A stretch of 64,000 nt of DNA from Methanobacteriota archaeon (GTDB lineage: Archaea > Halobacteriota > Methanomicrobia > Methanomicrobiales > Methanospirillaceae), in NCBI GenBank assembly GCA_029547145.1, contig JAKPPV010000021.1:1-64000 (forward strand), read 5' to 3'. The position numbers and the translations under genes were made by a program. Below the pieces are notes generated by a model. It was not told the origin of the DNA. It did no database searches and saw only the letters and a list, made by a program, of their open reading frames with translations. Below are positions 41,712 to 50,992 of the stretch, piece by piece; within the stretch, counting starts at the first letter, position 1; every line of letters starts with the position of its first letter.

Positions 41712-43013
41712 TCAGGTCGGAGCGGTCTCCCGGACCGCGATCCGACCCGAACCCTCCCGGATCAGGCGGCAGAGGAGTGAGAGGGGGACCGGGGAGTAGC
41801 CTGCCGTCTCCACCGAGACGTTGATCCGGCGAACGACGGGGTCGAAGAACGGGAACCGGTCGAGGTCGGCACCGTGGTGGTGTCCGTGGATCACCCATCC
41901 GTCGAACCCGTCCGGGGCGTCTCCCGGGTCGTGGACCGCGAGAAACCGCACTCCGTCGGCCTCGAGCGGGAGGCAGGGGACGAGACCGGGGAGGGCGGGG
42001 TCGTGGTTGCCCCGGACCAGCGCGAGCCTCCCGGGGAGGCGTCGAATGGCCTCCCGGTAGGCGTCGGGGTCGGCGGAGGCGCAGACGTCCCCGAGGAGGA
42101 CCGCGCGGTCGTCGGGCCGGACCGTGTGCCGCCAGTTCCGGACCAGGACGCGGTCGTGCTCGGTCGGGTCGCCTCCGGGGAACGGCCGCCCGCAGTAGAG
42201 GGAGATCTCCGGGTGCCCGAGATGGAGGTCACCAAACAGCCAGGTCTCACGGGGTGCGCCGGGGCGGGTGGAGGGAGCGGAAAGTTCGTACCCCCGTGCG
42301 AGCCGGTACGCCCGGAGGGCCGCCGCGCTGGTCTCCCGGTCCCGGAGCTCCGCCGCGTGGAGCCAGCGCCGCGGGGCCAGGTCGAGACCGGCGACGGGGC
42401 GCTCTCCGGCCAGGAGAAGGAGCCGGGTGACGTCGAGCGGGCGGCGGACCGGATGGACGGCGGGGACCGGGGGCGGGGCACGGAGGAGTTGGCGGAGACG
42501 GTCCCAGGGAGAGCGGACCAGACCGAGAGCCCGCGCCGCCCCAAAGAAGCCGGCCCGGTCGTCGAACCGCGCGACGGGGAGAAGGAGACGCCCGTCCATC
42601 CTTCCGTCACCGGGGACGGACCGGCCGATCGCGCGGTCGATCGCGTCGGCGGTGGCGAGCAGCCCGGCGGAGGGGCGTACCGAGAGACCGATCAGGCCCC
42701 CTCTCCCGTCCGGCCGGGCGGCATACCCGTCCAGTTCGCACGCGAGGAAGGGGACGGGCGGGACCGCCGAATCGAGCGCGGCACGGACGGATGCGAGACC
42801 GGCCCCCGGGTCCGGCAGGAACGGGCCGCAGAGCGGGATCAACGGTTCGAGCGGGGTCCGTCCGAACCGCCGGGCGACGCGCCGGGCCTGCTGCCGGAGC
42901 GCCCAGGATGCGAACCCGGGATCGAGGGCGATCATGACCGGGGAGGGGAGCGGACGCCCGGGGACCCCTCCCACCGCGCACCCCCGCTTTTGCCGGGCCT
43001 TACCCGCGTTCAT
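41712..43013 (-). CDS. Degenerate 2H (LigT-like) domain fused to a calcineurin-like metallophosphoesterase
   Basis: 433 residues. The N-terminal part (about 25-240) follows the 2'-5' RNA ligase/LigT pattern, with the strand PLIPLCGPF where HxT normally occurs and LLLPVARF at the second HxT position; both His are missing. The conserved C-terminal LigT helix (RWLHAAELRD...LRAYRLARG) is present. The rest is a metallophosphoesterase with GDLHLGH, GDVC, GNHD and GHHH motifs all intact. It probably cleaves a phosphodiester or phosphomonoester. ATG 43013 has a GGGGTG site; ATG 42935 is a possible shorter start. Confidence 0.75.
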   Translation of the reverse strand: MNAGKARQKRGCAVGGVPGRPLPSPVMIALDPGFASWALRQQARRVARRFGRTPLEPLIPLCGPFLPDPGAGLASVRAALDSAVPPVPFLACELDGYAARPDGRGGLIGLSVRPSAGLLATADAIDRAIGRSVPGDGRMDGRLLLPVARFDDRAGFFGAARALGLVRSPWDRLRQLLRAPPPVPAVHPVRRPLDVTRLLLLAGERPVAGLDLAPRRWLHAAELRDRETSAAALRAYRLARGYELSAPSTRPGAPRETWLFGDLHLGHPEISLYCGRPFPGGDPTEHDRVLVRNWRHTVRPDDRAVLLGDVCASADPDAYREAIRRLPGRLALVRGNHDPALPGLVPCLPLEADGVRFLAVHDPGDAPDGFDGWVIHGHHHGADLDRFPFFDPVVRRINVSVETAGYSPVPLSLLCRLIREGSGRIAVRETAPT

Positions 43014-43154
43014 GGACACCCCGGTTCCTGGTGGGATCTGCGGGACAGAGACCTCGCGTGCAGGATGGCGCCCCTGCATCACCCATCTCCAACCCCACTC
43101 GACTCCTGCCCGGGTCCGGGGCCGACCTTCCGGGTGGACCGGTGGACGCGACGG

Positions 43155-44588
43155 TCATCCGGCCCGGAACGCCCCCGGTGGCACGCGGATCTCGAACCGG
43201 ACACCCGCACCCGGCACCCCGTGCTCCTCGATCTCGAGCCCCGTGAACGAGAGGATCTCGCGGGCGAGGAAGAGGCCGAAACCGGTGTTCTTCCCGACGC
43301 CCCGTTCGAAGATCCGCTCCTTCTCGGCGACGGGAATGCCGATCCCGTCGTCGGTGTAGACGATGACGAGGTCGTCACCCCTCTGCTCGGTGGAGAACCG
43401 GCATGCGGTCACCGTCCCCCCGTGCCGGAGGGTGTTCTCCACGAGCGTGTAGAAGACCCGCTCGAGCATCGGGTCCGCGTACACCTCCACGTCGGCACAC
43501 TCGATGAAGAGCCCCGGTGGGTCGAGCGGCCCGACGGCCCGCCGGATCGTCGCGCCGAGCGGGTGCCAGACCGGCGACTGCACACCGATCTCCTGGTAAT
43601 CCCGGGTGAAGGCGAGCTGCTGCCGGACCTGGGCGAGGGCGCGCTCCAGGCGGTCGAGACCGGGTTCCAGCGAGGGGTCCCCGTTCTGTTCCCGGAGCAG
43701 GGCGAGGTACCCCATCGCAGAGGTGAGCTGGTTGGAGATGTCGTGCCGGGTCATCGTGTTCAGCACGTTCAGTTTCTCGTTCGCCCGGCGCAATGCCTCC
43801 GCGTAGAGCCGGCGCTCGGTCACGTCCTCGATCATCATGACGGCGATATCGGTCCCCGTCCCGGGGTCGCGGACGACGGAGAGCGAGACCGACCCCCAGA
43901 CGAGGGTCCCGTCCCGACGTCTGAAGGAGAACTCCCGTCCGATAGGCCTCTCCCGCGTCCGGAACGCCTCCCCGAGGAGCGCGACCCCGTCGGCCCGGTT
44001 CGACGGATCCAGCCACTCCTCGAACCGTCCCCCATCGGAGGCGCCGGACTCGTCGCCGAGCATCCGGTGGAGGGCGGGGTTCGTCTCGATGAACCGCCCC
44101 TCCCGATCGATCAGCGCGATCCCGACCCCCCCTCCCTCGATCACCGCACGAAGCCGTCCCGACAGGGCGCTGATCTCTGCCAGGTGCTCCCGCTGCCGGT
44201 CATGGTAGCGTTTGAGGGTGATCGACGAGGTGAGCCGCGCCCGGAGCAGGACCGGGTCGACCGGCTTGGGGAGAAAGTCGGTCGCTCCCTGCTCGATGGA
44301 CCGGATGATCCCCTCCATCGAATCGATCCCCGAGACGATGATCACGGGGACGAGTTCGAGCCCGGGGGTCTGCTTGATCCGGCGCAGGACCTCAAAGCCG
44401 TCCATTCCGGGGAGCATCAGGTCCAGGAGCACCACGTCCACACCGGGATCGACCCTGAGACTCTCGAGCGCGGACTCCCCGTCCTCGGCAGAACGGACCC
44501 GGTGCCCGAGGCGCTCGACGATCGCGCCGAGCAGTCTCCGCTCGATCCGCTCGTCCTCGACGATCAGGACGACGCCTCCGGCGGTCAT
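43155..44588 (-). CDS. Response regulator-PAS-histidine kinase hybrid
   Basis: 477 residues: a receiver domain (about 1-125; phosphoacceptor in LLDLMLPGMDG), a PAS domain (about 148-262), then an archaeal-type kinase with H-box TRHDISNQLT and an ATPase domain (about 370-477) with DDGIGIP, GVGKNTGFGLFL. It is cytoplasmic. Its start overlaps the stop of the 44585-47266 kinase (ATGA), so the two are coupled and probably form a phosphorelay. Confidence 0.92.
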   Translation of the reverse strand: MTAGGVVLIVEDERIERRLLGAIVERLGHRVRSAEDGESALESLRVDPGVDVVLLDLMLPGMDGFEVLRRIKQTPGLELVPVIIVSGIDSMEGIIRSIEQGATDFLPKPVDPVLLRARLTSSITLKRYHDRQREHLAEISALSGRLRAVIEGGGVGIALIDREGRFIETNPALHRMLGDESGASDGGRFEEWLDPSNRADGVALLGEAFRTRERPIGREFSFRRRDGTLVWGSVSLSVVRDPGTGTDIAVMMIEDVTERRLYAEALRRANEKLNVLNTMTRHDISNQLTSAMGYLALLREQNGDPSLEPGLDRLERALAQVRQQLAFTRDYQEIGVQSPVWHPLGATIRRAVGPLDPPGLFIECADVEVYADPMLERVFYTLVENTLRHGGTVTACRFSTEQRGDDLVIVYTDDGIGIPVAEKERIFERGVGKNTGFGLFLAREILSFTGLEIEEHGVPGAGVRFEIRVPPGAFRAG

Positions 44589-47266
44589 CGTTGCGCCCTC
44601 CGGGCGTTCAGTCGCTCGATGAACGTTCCGTACTCGTCCCGGGCACGGACCAGCAGGGGGCGCACCTCCTCGATCCGCCCGTCGAGGGCGAGCGCCTCGA
44701 TGGTACGCATCGTCCCCGAGAGGCGCATCCCCCCGAAGAGGGCCGCGGTCGACTTGAGGGTGTGGGAGATCCGCCGAACCGTCGCCGCATCGCCCCGATC
44801 GACCGCCTCCCCGATCGCCCCGAGCTGCCCCGGCACCTCGACCTCGAGGTCGCCCATCAGTTCCTCGAGCAGGTGCGGGCCCTCCTCGCCGAGCGACCCG
44901 GTGAGGCGTTCCAGGGCGCCCTCGTCCAGGACGGGCTCCTCTGCCGGCTCCTCCCCGCCTGCCCCGCCGGCAGGAGGGGCGTCAACGGGGGCAGAAGTAG
45001 GTGAGACCGTCAGCCCGGAGAGGACGCGCACGAGGTCCTCCGACCGGATCGGCTTGGCGATGTACTCGTCCATCCCCGCCTCGAGGCACCGTTCACGGTC
45101 GCCGACGAGGGCATTGGCGGTCAGGGCGACGATGAACGGCTGCCGCTCGGGGGGGAACCCGGCCCGGATCCGGCGGGTCGCCTCCAGCCCGTCCATCTCG
45201 GGCATCTGGACGTCCATCAGGATCAGATCGTAGGGTTGCCGTTCGAGCGACTGGAGCGCCTCGAGACCGTTGCTCGCGATGTCGGGCCGGAGCCCGAGCC
45301 GCTCGAGCATCAGCACGGCGACCCGCAGGTTGACCGGGTTGTCCTCGGCGACGAGGACCCGTGCCCTCCGCACCTCCGGGGGAAGGGGTCCCTCCGGCCG
45401 GATCGGCACGGATGCCGGACCCTCTGCATCCCCCGAGCAGATCCCGGAAAGAAGGGCATGGAGCGTCGATGCCCGGACCGGTTTGGTCGCAACCCGGTCG
45501 AAGAGGCCCTCCGGGAGATCGACCGCCGAGGGACCGGACGAGAGGAGGAGGAGCGGCATTCGCTCCTCTCCCAGCAGGTCACGGACGCGGCGGGCGAGCG
45601 TGATCCCGTCCATACCCGGCATGCAGAGGTCGAAGAGACCGACGTCGAACCGCTCGCCCGCGGTGAGCAGCCGGAGGGCCTCCTCGCCGTCCGATGCCAG
45701 GGTCACCCGGACCCCCCAGCGCGCGAGCTGCCCCCCAAGCACCTGCCGGTTGGTCTGGTTGTCGTCGACCACGAGCGCTCTCCGGCCGGCGCACTGGGAG
45801 ATGACCCCGTCGAGGTCGGTCGGCACGTGGAGGGGGGCGGTGGGCGCCCGGATGGTGAAGGAGAAGGTCGACCCCACGCCGGGCTCGCTCTCGACCCCGA
45901 TCGTCCCCCCCATCCGCTCGACCAGGGACCGGCTGACGGCGAGTCCCAGGCCGGTCCCGCCGTATCTCCGGGTCATCGACGCGTCGGCCTGGGAGAAGGA
46001 TCTGAAGATCCGGTCGATCCGATCGGGGGCGATCCCGATCCCGGTGTCGCGGACCTGGAAGAGGAACTCGTAGACCGGGGGGTCGTCATCGGCCCCGCCG
46101 AGTCGCGTCGCCCCGACGCGGACCACGATCTCACCCTGTTCGGTGAACTTGACGGCGTTGCCGAGCAGGTTCACCAGGACCTGGCGGAGCCGGGTGGGGT
46201 CCGAGCGGACCCCGATCGGTACGTCCGGCTCGAACTGCAGGGCGACATCAAGGCCCTTCCGGTGTGCGTCGGGCACGATCACGTCGATCGAGGACTCGAC
46301 CACCTCGCGCAGGTCAAAGGGTTGCTCCTCCAGCTCGAGTCGCCCGGACTCCACCTTGGAGAAGTCCAGGATGTCGTTGATGACCGTGAGCAGGTTCTCT
46401 CCCGAGACGCGGATGATCTCGACGAAGTTGCGCTGCTCGGGGGTGAGCGGGGTCCCGAGGAGGAGTCCGGTCATGCCGATCACGCCGTTCATCGGCGTCC
46501 GGATCTCGTGGCTCATGGTGGCGAGGAATTCGCTCTTCGCCCGGTTCGCCTCTTCTGCCGCCTGTTTGGCCTCGACCAGGGTTCTGAGCGCCTCCTTCCG
46601 CTCGGAGATGTCGAGGAGCGAGACCGCGTACTCGCCCCGGGAGATCGGGCGGCCCGAGACGAGGGTGAAGAGAGCGTGTCCGCCGGCGTCGACGAGCGGG
46701 ACCTCAAGGTGGTCGACCGGCGTCCCGTCCCGCACCGCGCGGACCAGTTCCTCGCGCGCCGGGGACGGGGCGAGGAGAGTGAAGAGATCCGCCCCCACGG
46801 GCGAGACGGCGTCCCGCAGGGCGGCATACTCCTGGTTCGACTCGATGACGCGCCCGTCCCTGTCGATCACCGCGATCGCGGACCCGGACGACTCGAAGAC
46901 CCCCTGGTACCGGGCCTTCTGCTCCTGTACCCGGCTGGAGAGGAGGCTGACGAGGAGGCCGACGAGGACGAAGATCAGGTCCCGGATCCCGGCCTGCACC
47001 AGCAGGATCGGGTCGAGGGAGTGGAGGGCGACGAGGAGGAAGTAGCAGAACGAGAGGACGACGGCAAGGACGAGCCCCCTTCGGGGGAAGTAGTAACACC
47101 CGATCACGATCGGGAGGTAGTAGAGGTTCTGAAAGACGATGGTGATCCCCAGCTGGAGGGAGAACACCGTCAGGAGGAGGACGCCTGCCGCCGAGAGCCC
47201 GAGGACGGCGACGATCTGTCGGCGCGAGGAGGTGATAGGACCGTCACGGAGGCTCTGCATCACCAT
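44585..47266 (-). CDS. Membrane hybrid sensor histidine kinase (HK-REC-REC-HPt)
   Basis: 893 residues. Four or so N-terminal membrane helices (about 18-115) precede a PAS domain (about 123-235), HisKA with H-box SHEIRTPMNG, HATPase, a first receiver (phosphoacceptor in LFDLCMPGMDG), a second receiver (LMDVQMPEMDG) and a C-terminal HPt domain (HTLKSTAALFGG). The all-in-one BarA-like architecture is of bacterial origin, probably an old transfer, though base composition is now native. Signal unknown. Confidence 0.94.
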   Translation of the reverse strand: MVMQSLRDGPITSSRRQIVAVLGLSAAGVLLLTVFSLQLGITIVFQNLYYLPIVIGCYYFPRRGLVLAVVLSFCYFLLVALHSLDPILLVQAGIRDLIFVLVGLLVSLLSSRVQEQKARYQGVFESSGSAIAVIDRDGRVIESNQEYAALRDAVSPVGADLFTLLAPSPAREELVRAVRDGTPVDHLEVPLVDAGGHALFTLVSGRPISRGEYAVSLLDISERKEALRTLVEAKQAAEEANRAKSEFLATMSHEIRTPMNGVIGMTGLLLGTPLTPEQRNFVEIIRVSGENLLTVINDILDFSKVESGRLELEEQPFDLREVVESSIDVIVPDAHRKGLDVALQFEPDVPIGVRSDPTRLRQVLVNLLGNAVKFTEQGEIVVRVGATRLGGADDDPPVYEFLFQVRDTGIGIAPDRIDRIFRSFSQADASMTRRYGGTGLGLAVSRSLVERMGGTIGVESEPGVGSTFSFTIRAPTAPLHVPTDLDGVISQCAGRRALVVDDNQTNRQVLGGQLARWGVRVTLASDGEEALRLLTAGERFDVGLFDLCMPGMDGITLARRVRDLLGEERMPLLLLSSGPSAVDLPEGLFDRVATKPVRASTLHALLSGICSGDAEGPASVPIRPEGPLPPEVRRARVLVAEDNPVNLRVAVLMLERLGLRPDIASNGLEALQSLERQPYDLILMDVQMPEMDGLEATRRIRAGFPPERQPFIVALTANALVGDRERCLEAGMDEYIAKPIRSEDLVRVLSGLTVSPTSAPVDAPPAGGAGGEEPAEEPVLDEGALERLTGSLGEEGPHLLEELMGDLEVEVPGQLGAIGEAVDRGDAATVRRISHTLKSTAALFGGMRLSGTMRTIEALALDGRIEEVRPLLVRARDEYGTFIERLNARRAQR

Positions 47267-47352
47267 CTTCCTTCCCGATCATCCGCGTATCCGGAATGAG
47301 TGCAGTCTATCGGTCGCCCGCTCAGGAGAAGAACGATTTGGTTATGGCAGCC

Positions 47353-47625
47353 TCAGCGCTGGATCCGTGCGACCGCGGACCGGATCAGGTCCTGGTTGCT
47401 CTCCGACTCCGAGGGGTAGAGACGGCGCAGGTGCGGGAGGGCGGCGGGATCGCCGATCTCGCCGAGGGCCCAGATCGCCTTCGCCCGTACACGCCAGTCA
47501 TCGTCGTCCAGGAGTGCAACCAGGGTGCCGACCGCCTCCCGCTCCCGCCGGCGCCCGAGGGCTTCCGCGGCCCGCCAGCGGTGCGACGGATCGGGGTCGG
47601 CGATCAGCCGGGAGGGGTCCGTCAC
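47353..47625 (-). CDS. HEAT-repeat protein
   Basis: 90 residues, containing two or three HEAT/PBS-lyase repeats (SHRWRAAEALGRRREREAVGTLVALLDDDDWRVRAKAIWALGEIGDPAALPHL). The family mediates protein contacts or phycobilin/prenyl-type lyase reactions; here it is a short scaffold. It follows ribB by 6 bp and may be co-transcribed with the riboflavin genes. Confidence 0.8.
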   Translation of the reverse strand: MTDPSRLIADPDPSHRWRAAEALGRRREREAVGTLVALLDDDDWRVRAKAIWALGEIGDPAALPHLRRLYPSESESNQDLIRSAVARIQR

Positions 47626-47631
47626 CGCCGG

Positions 47632-48333
47632 TCACCGCGCGGCGGGAGAGACGAGGCCGGAGCAGGCGGCGGGGTCGCGCCAGCGGGCCGCCACCTCGCG
47701 CCCCTCCAGGAACGGGATGCCGTGCGCCTCGCCGTAGGCGATCGCATCGTCCTTCTCGAGGGCGAGACCGGTCTCGTCGTCGAGCATCTCGCAGACCACG
47801 ATCGCGGGGGTGATCCCGGCCATCGCGGCGAGCACGAGCGAGAGCTCGGTCTGGCCGCACCGGCGGGAGAGCAGCCCCTGGGCCCCGCGGAGGAGGGCGA
47901 CGTGCCCCGGCAGCCGGAACTCGTCGAAGAACCGGGTCTCCTCTCCGGCGAGCGCCCGCTGCACCTGGTCAGCGATCGCGTTGATCGTGGTCGCCCGGTC
48001 GTTGTCGGTGATCCCCGTGAAGGTGGAGGTATGGTTGACCCAGAGCGAGAAGGAGGAACGGTTCTTCCGGTCGTACGGGATCGGGAGGTCGCGGACGCCG
48101 ACGCGGGCCGCCTCGAGGACATCGTGCGCGAAGGGCAGGCCGATCCGTTCGGCCGCCTCGTGCGAGACGGCGCAGCAGATCAGCCCGCCGCCGTCCCGGC
48201 GCATCTGGCGGATATGCGCCGGCGTCACGGCGTCGGCGCGGATGGCAAAGTCGGTCTCCCGTTCCCGGTTATCGAAGTCATAGAGCAGGATGAAACGTCC
48301 ATCCCGCAGCGCCCTGAGCGCCTGGTCAATCAT
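47632..48333 (-). CDS. ribB: 3,4-Dihydroxy-2-butanone 4-phosphate synthase
   Basis: 233 residues. Signature DFDNRERETDF near the N-terminus, the GLICCA and THRxxE-type region (LWVNHTSTFTGITDNDRATTI) and the FRLPGHV segment identify RibB of the archaeal type, longer than the E. coli enzyme. It makes the four-carbon unit of riboflavin. ATG 48333 has a GAGGTGG site immediately upstream and overlaps the end of the riboflavin kinase gene by 8 bp. Confidence 0.93.
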   Translation of the reverse strand: MIDQALRALRDGRFILLYDFDNRERETDFAIRADAVTPAHIRQMRRDGGGLICCAVSHEAAERIGLPFAHDVLEAARVGVRDLPIPYDRKNRSSFSLWVNHTSTFTGITDNDRATTINAIADQVQRALAGEETRFFDEFRLPGHVALLRGAQGLLSRRCGQTELSLVLAAMAGITPAIVVCEMLDDETGLALEKDDAIAYGEAHGIPFLEGREVAARWRDPAACSGLVSPAAR

Positions 48334-49015
48334 GGTCCACCTCATCTCTCTCCGGCACCTCGACCGTGACGCGGTCCATGTCCGCGAGCCCGAGCCGTTC
48401 GCGGAGCGGAACTGCGGCGATCAGCTCGATGATATCCTCCGGGTAGTGGGTCCGCCCAGGGACCACGATCGCGCACCGGTACCCGTCGACCTGGCAGGGG
48501 AGGGCCCGTGCGTCGCCGAAGGTCCGGTCCTCCGCCACGAAGCCGTGGATCGGGACCCAGTCGAGGGCGTCGAGCCGTTTTCTCACCGGCACGCTCGCCC
48601 CGTCGAGCCGGACGTTCAGCGTCCCGGGGAACGGGTCCTCGCCGAGCACGCGGGCGAACTGCTCCCGGTACGGAGGAAGCGCCATGTAGTACCGCCCTTC
48701 GCCCACCCCGCTCACGACGGACCCGGTCAGGACGAACCCGGCGGAGGCACGGCCGAAGAGGCGGCAGTAGTCGGAGTACTCCCGGTGCAGGACCTCCTCG
48801 CCGGCGCGCGTGATCGCAACGTACTGTCCTGCCGGACGGACGGAACGGGTCACGTAGAGCGCCGACTCGAGTGACTTGAGACGGCGGGCGGCGGTCTGTG
48901 GGCTCGCCCCGAGGGCGGCGGCGAGCGACTGGCTCGAGACGTATACCGGGCCGCGGCATCCGCCGAGGAGCGCGATCGCCTTCAGGCACGCCAGGTCCTC
49001 CGCCTCGATCGTCAC
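48326..49015 (-). CDS. rbkR: CTP-dependent riboflavin kinase with N-terminal HTH (RbkR type)
   Basis: 229 residues. An N-terminal winged HTH (about 1-85) is fused to the archaeal CTP-dependent riboflavin kinase domain (about 90-220, with GEGRYYMALPPYREQF, PFPGTLNVRL and the CAIVVPGRTHYPEDIIELIA region). In other archaea this fusion is a bifunctional kinase and repressor of riboflavin genes that senses FMN, CTP or riboflavin. GTG 49015 is taken as start, TTG 49024 being possible; the leader is so short that the mRNA is probably nearly leaderless. It is followed by ribB. Confidence 0.88.
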   Translation of the reverse strand: MTIEAEDLACLKAIALLGGCRGPVYVSSQSLAAALGASPQTAARRLKSLESALYVTRSVRPAGQYVAITRAGEEVLHREYSDYCRLFGRASAGFVLTGSVVSGVGEGRYYMALPPYREQFARVLGEDPFPGTLNVRLDGASVPVRKRLDALDWVPIHGFVAEDRTFGDARALPCQVDGYRCAIVVPGRTHYPEDIIELIAAVPLRERLGLADMDRVTVEVPERDEVDHD

Positions 49016-49160
49016 AGATACCAAATTTGAGATGCTTGCTATTTATGGGTTATGCCCGGCCGCTCCCCACCCCTCGCGGCAGGTGTGAGGGCAGGGGACT
49101 TCGTGAACTGTCGAACCTGTATTCGTTAATTATTTAACTGCATCGGTCGACGGTACTGGT
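49016..49160. promoter_or_regulatory. Divergent promoter region between rbkR and the mevalonate-pathway regulator
   Basis: On the minus strand cataaata (about 49040-49047) lies roughly 25 nt from the GTG of rbkR. A perfect palindrome CAAATTTG (49022-49029) sits between, a candidate operator. On the plus strand taattatttaac (about 49127-49138) lies about 28 nt before ATG 49161. Both genes are thus probably transcribed with little or no leader. Confidence 0.45.
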
Positions 49161-49871
49161 ATGAAGTCCGGACTGCGTCATCGGCTGGCGGAGAAGATGG
49201 CCGGCGAGATCACGCTTTCGGATTCACCTGGCAGGGCGCTGAAGAAGTGGCGACTCAGCTTCGAGATCCCGCAGAGCGACCTCGCCGAGGCGCTCGATGT
49301 CTCTCCCTCGGTCATCTCGGACTACGAGAGCGGAAGGAGGAAGTCCCCGGGGACCGCCGTCGTCGGGAAGATCGTGGAGACGATCCTCTCGATGGACGAA
49401 CAAAACGGGGGGCGGTACATCGAGCGCTTCGGCCGGATGCTCTTTGCGGGGCTCGACGACGAGGTGATCCACGACATCCACGAGTTCGGGGCGCCGGTCC
49501 CGCTCCGGGTGTTCGCCGAGCGGATCGATGCCGAGCCGTTGACCGGCTCCATGGACCAGTCGCTCTTCGGATACACGATCGTCGACAGCCTGAACGCGAT
49601 CCTGCAGCTCTCGTCCGACGAGTTCAGCCGGATCTACGGCTGGTCGACGGAGCGTGCCCTGATCTTCGCCGGGGTCTCGAACGGCAAGTCGCCCATGGTC
49701 GCGATCCGGGTGACGCCCTTCAAGCCACGGTGCGTGGTCCTGCAGGGGATCACGCCCGCGGACGTCCACCCGATCGTGACCCGGCTCGCCGAACGTGACC
49801 GGATCACCCTGCTGACCACCCAGACCGCCCTCGACCCGCTCGTCGCCACCCTGCGTGCGACCGCGTGGTAA
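49161..49871 (+). CDS. XRE-type helix-turn-helix regulator
   Basis: 236 residues. The HTH lies at about 26-63 ([27 protein letters not shown]). A roughly 150-residue C-terminal domain, with [19 protein letters not shown] and [15 protein letters not shown], is typical of an archaeal regulator found next to HMG-CoA synthase. It is 71 bp before that gene on the same strand. It may respond to isoprenoid precursor levels; ligand and operator are unknown. Confidence 0.88.
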   Translation: MKSGLRHRLAEKMAGEITLSDSPGRALKKWRLSFEIPQSDLAEALDVSPSVISDYESGRRKSPGTAVVGKIVETILSMDEQNGGRYIERFGRMLFAGLDDEVIHDIHEFGAPVPLRVFAERIDAEPLTGSMDQSLFGYTIVDSLNAILQLSSDEFSRIYGWSTERALIFAGVSNGKSPMVAIRVTPFKPRCVVLQGITPADVHPIVTRLAERDRITLLTTQTALDPLVATLRATAW

Positions 49872-49942
49872 GGGGCGGACGCATCCGACTCCATCAAACG
49901 AAGAAAGAAAGCCCCGGGAGTGGCCGGGCACCAGAGGACTCT

Positions 49943-50992
49943 ATGACAGGCATCATCACGTACGGAGCCTATATTCCCCGCTACCGGATCAGGCTCGAGG
50001 AGATCGCCCGGGTCTGGGGCGACAACGCGCAGGACATCATCGGCGGACTCGGTGTCCGCGAGAAGTCGCTCCCCGATCTCGACGAAGACACGGCGACGAT
50101 CGCAGTCGAGGCCGCCCGCTTCGCCCTCGCCCGCCGGACAGTCGACCCGGCGGAGATCGGGGCGGTCTACGTCGGGTCCGAGTCGCACCCCTATGCGGTG
50201 AAGCCGACGGCATGCACGGTCGGCGAGGCGATCGGAGCGACCCCCGTCATGACCGCTGCCGACTACGAGTTTGCCTGCAAGGCGGGGACCGCCGGCATCC
50301 AGACATGCATGGGCCTCGTCGGCGCTGGCATGGTCAGGTACGGCCTCGCGATCGGGGCGGATGTCGCCCAGGGCGCCCCCTCGGACGCACTCGAGTACAC
50401 GGCGGCGGCGGGAGGGGCCGCCTTCCTGATCGGGGCAGACGACCCGATCGCGACGATCCACCGGACGGTCTCGTTCACGACGGACACCCCCGACTTCTGG
50501 CGGCGGGAGGGGCAGAACTACCCGCGCCACGGTGGACGGTTCACGGGTGACCCGGGATACTTCAAGCACGTCCAGGGGGCCGCGAGGCTGATGTTCGAGC
50601 AGACGGGCAAGAGCCCGAAGGACTACGACTACGCGGTCTTCCACCAGCCCAACGCGAAGTTCCCGCAGCGCGTCGCCGAGATGCTCGGTTTTACGCCCGA
50701 GCAGATCCGGCCCGGGCTCGTCGTCCCGACCCTCGGCAACACCTATTCGGGGGCCTCGATGATCGGCCTGGCCGCGACGCTCGACATCGCGAAGCCCGGG
50801 GACCGGATCTTCGTCACCTCCTTCGGCTCGGGGGCCGGTTCGGACTCGTTCGACATCGAGGTGACCGACGCGATCGAGTCGGAGGCGTTCAAAAGAGAGG
50901 GAGCGCCGACGGTCCGCCAGCTCCTGGCGAACCCGATCTACGTCGACTACGCAGTGTACGCCAGACACAAGGGAAAGATCGTGATGCAGTGA
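49943..50992 (+). CDS. Hydroxymethylglutaryl-CoA synthase
   Basis: 349 residues of the archaeal HMGCS family. Catalytic residues can be placed at Glu ([10 protein letters not shown] region), Cys in [11 protein letters not shown] (about 111) and His in [11 protein letters not shown]. It condenses acetyl-CoA with acetoacetyl-CoA to HMG-CoA, the entry to mevalonate and archaeol. It shares one base with the thiolase start and works as a complex with thiolase and the DUF35 protein that follow. Confidence 0.95.
   Translation: MTGIITYGAYIPRYRIRLEEIARVWGDNAQDIIGGLGVREKSLPDLDEDTATIAVEAARFALARRTVDPAEIGAVYVGSESHPYAVKPTACTVGEAIGATPVMTAADYEFACKAGTAGIQTCMGLVGAGMVRYGLAIGADVAQGAPSDALEYTAAAGGAAFLIGADDPIATIHRTVSFTTDTPDFWRREGQNYPRHGGRFTGDPGYFKHVQGAARLMFEQTGKSPKDYDYAVFHQPNAKFPQRVAEMLGFTPEQIRPGLVVPTLGNTYSGASMIGLAATLDIAKPGDRIFVTSFGSGAGSDSFDIEVTDAIESEAFKREGAPTVRQLLANPIYVDYAVYARHKGKIVMQ

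Noticed and set aside
41874-45233. A 1,119-codon plus-strand frame opposite the phosphoesterase and kinase genes
   Set aside because: Antisense to three recognisable genes and made of low-complexity Arg/Gly/Glu sequence.
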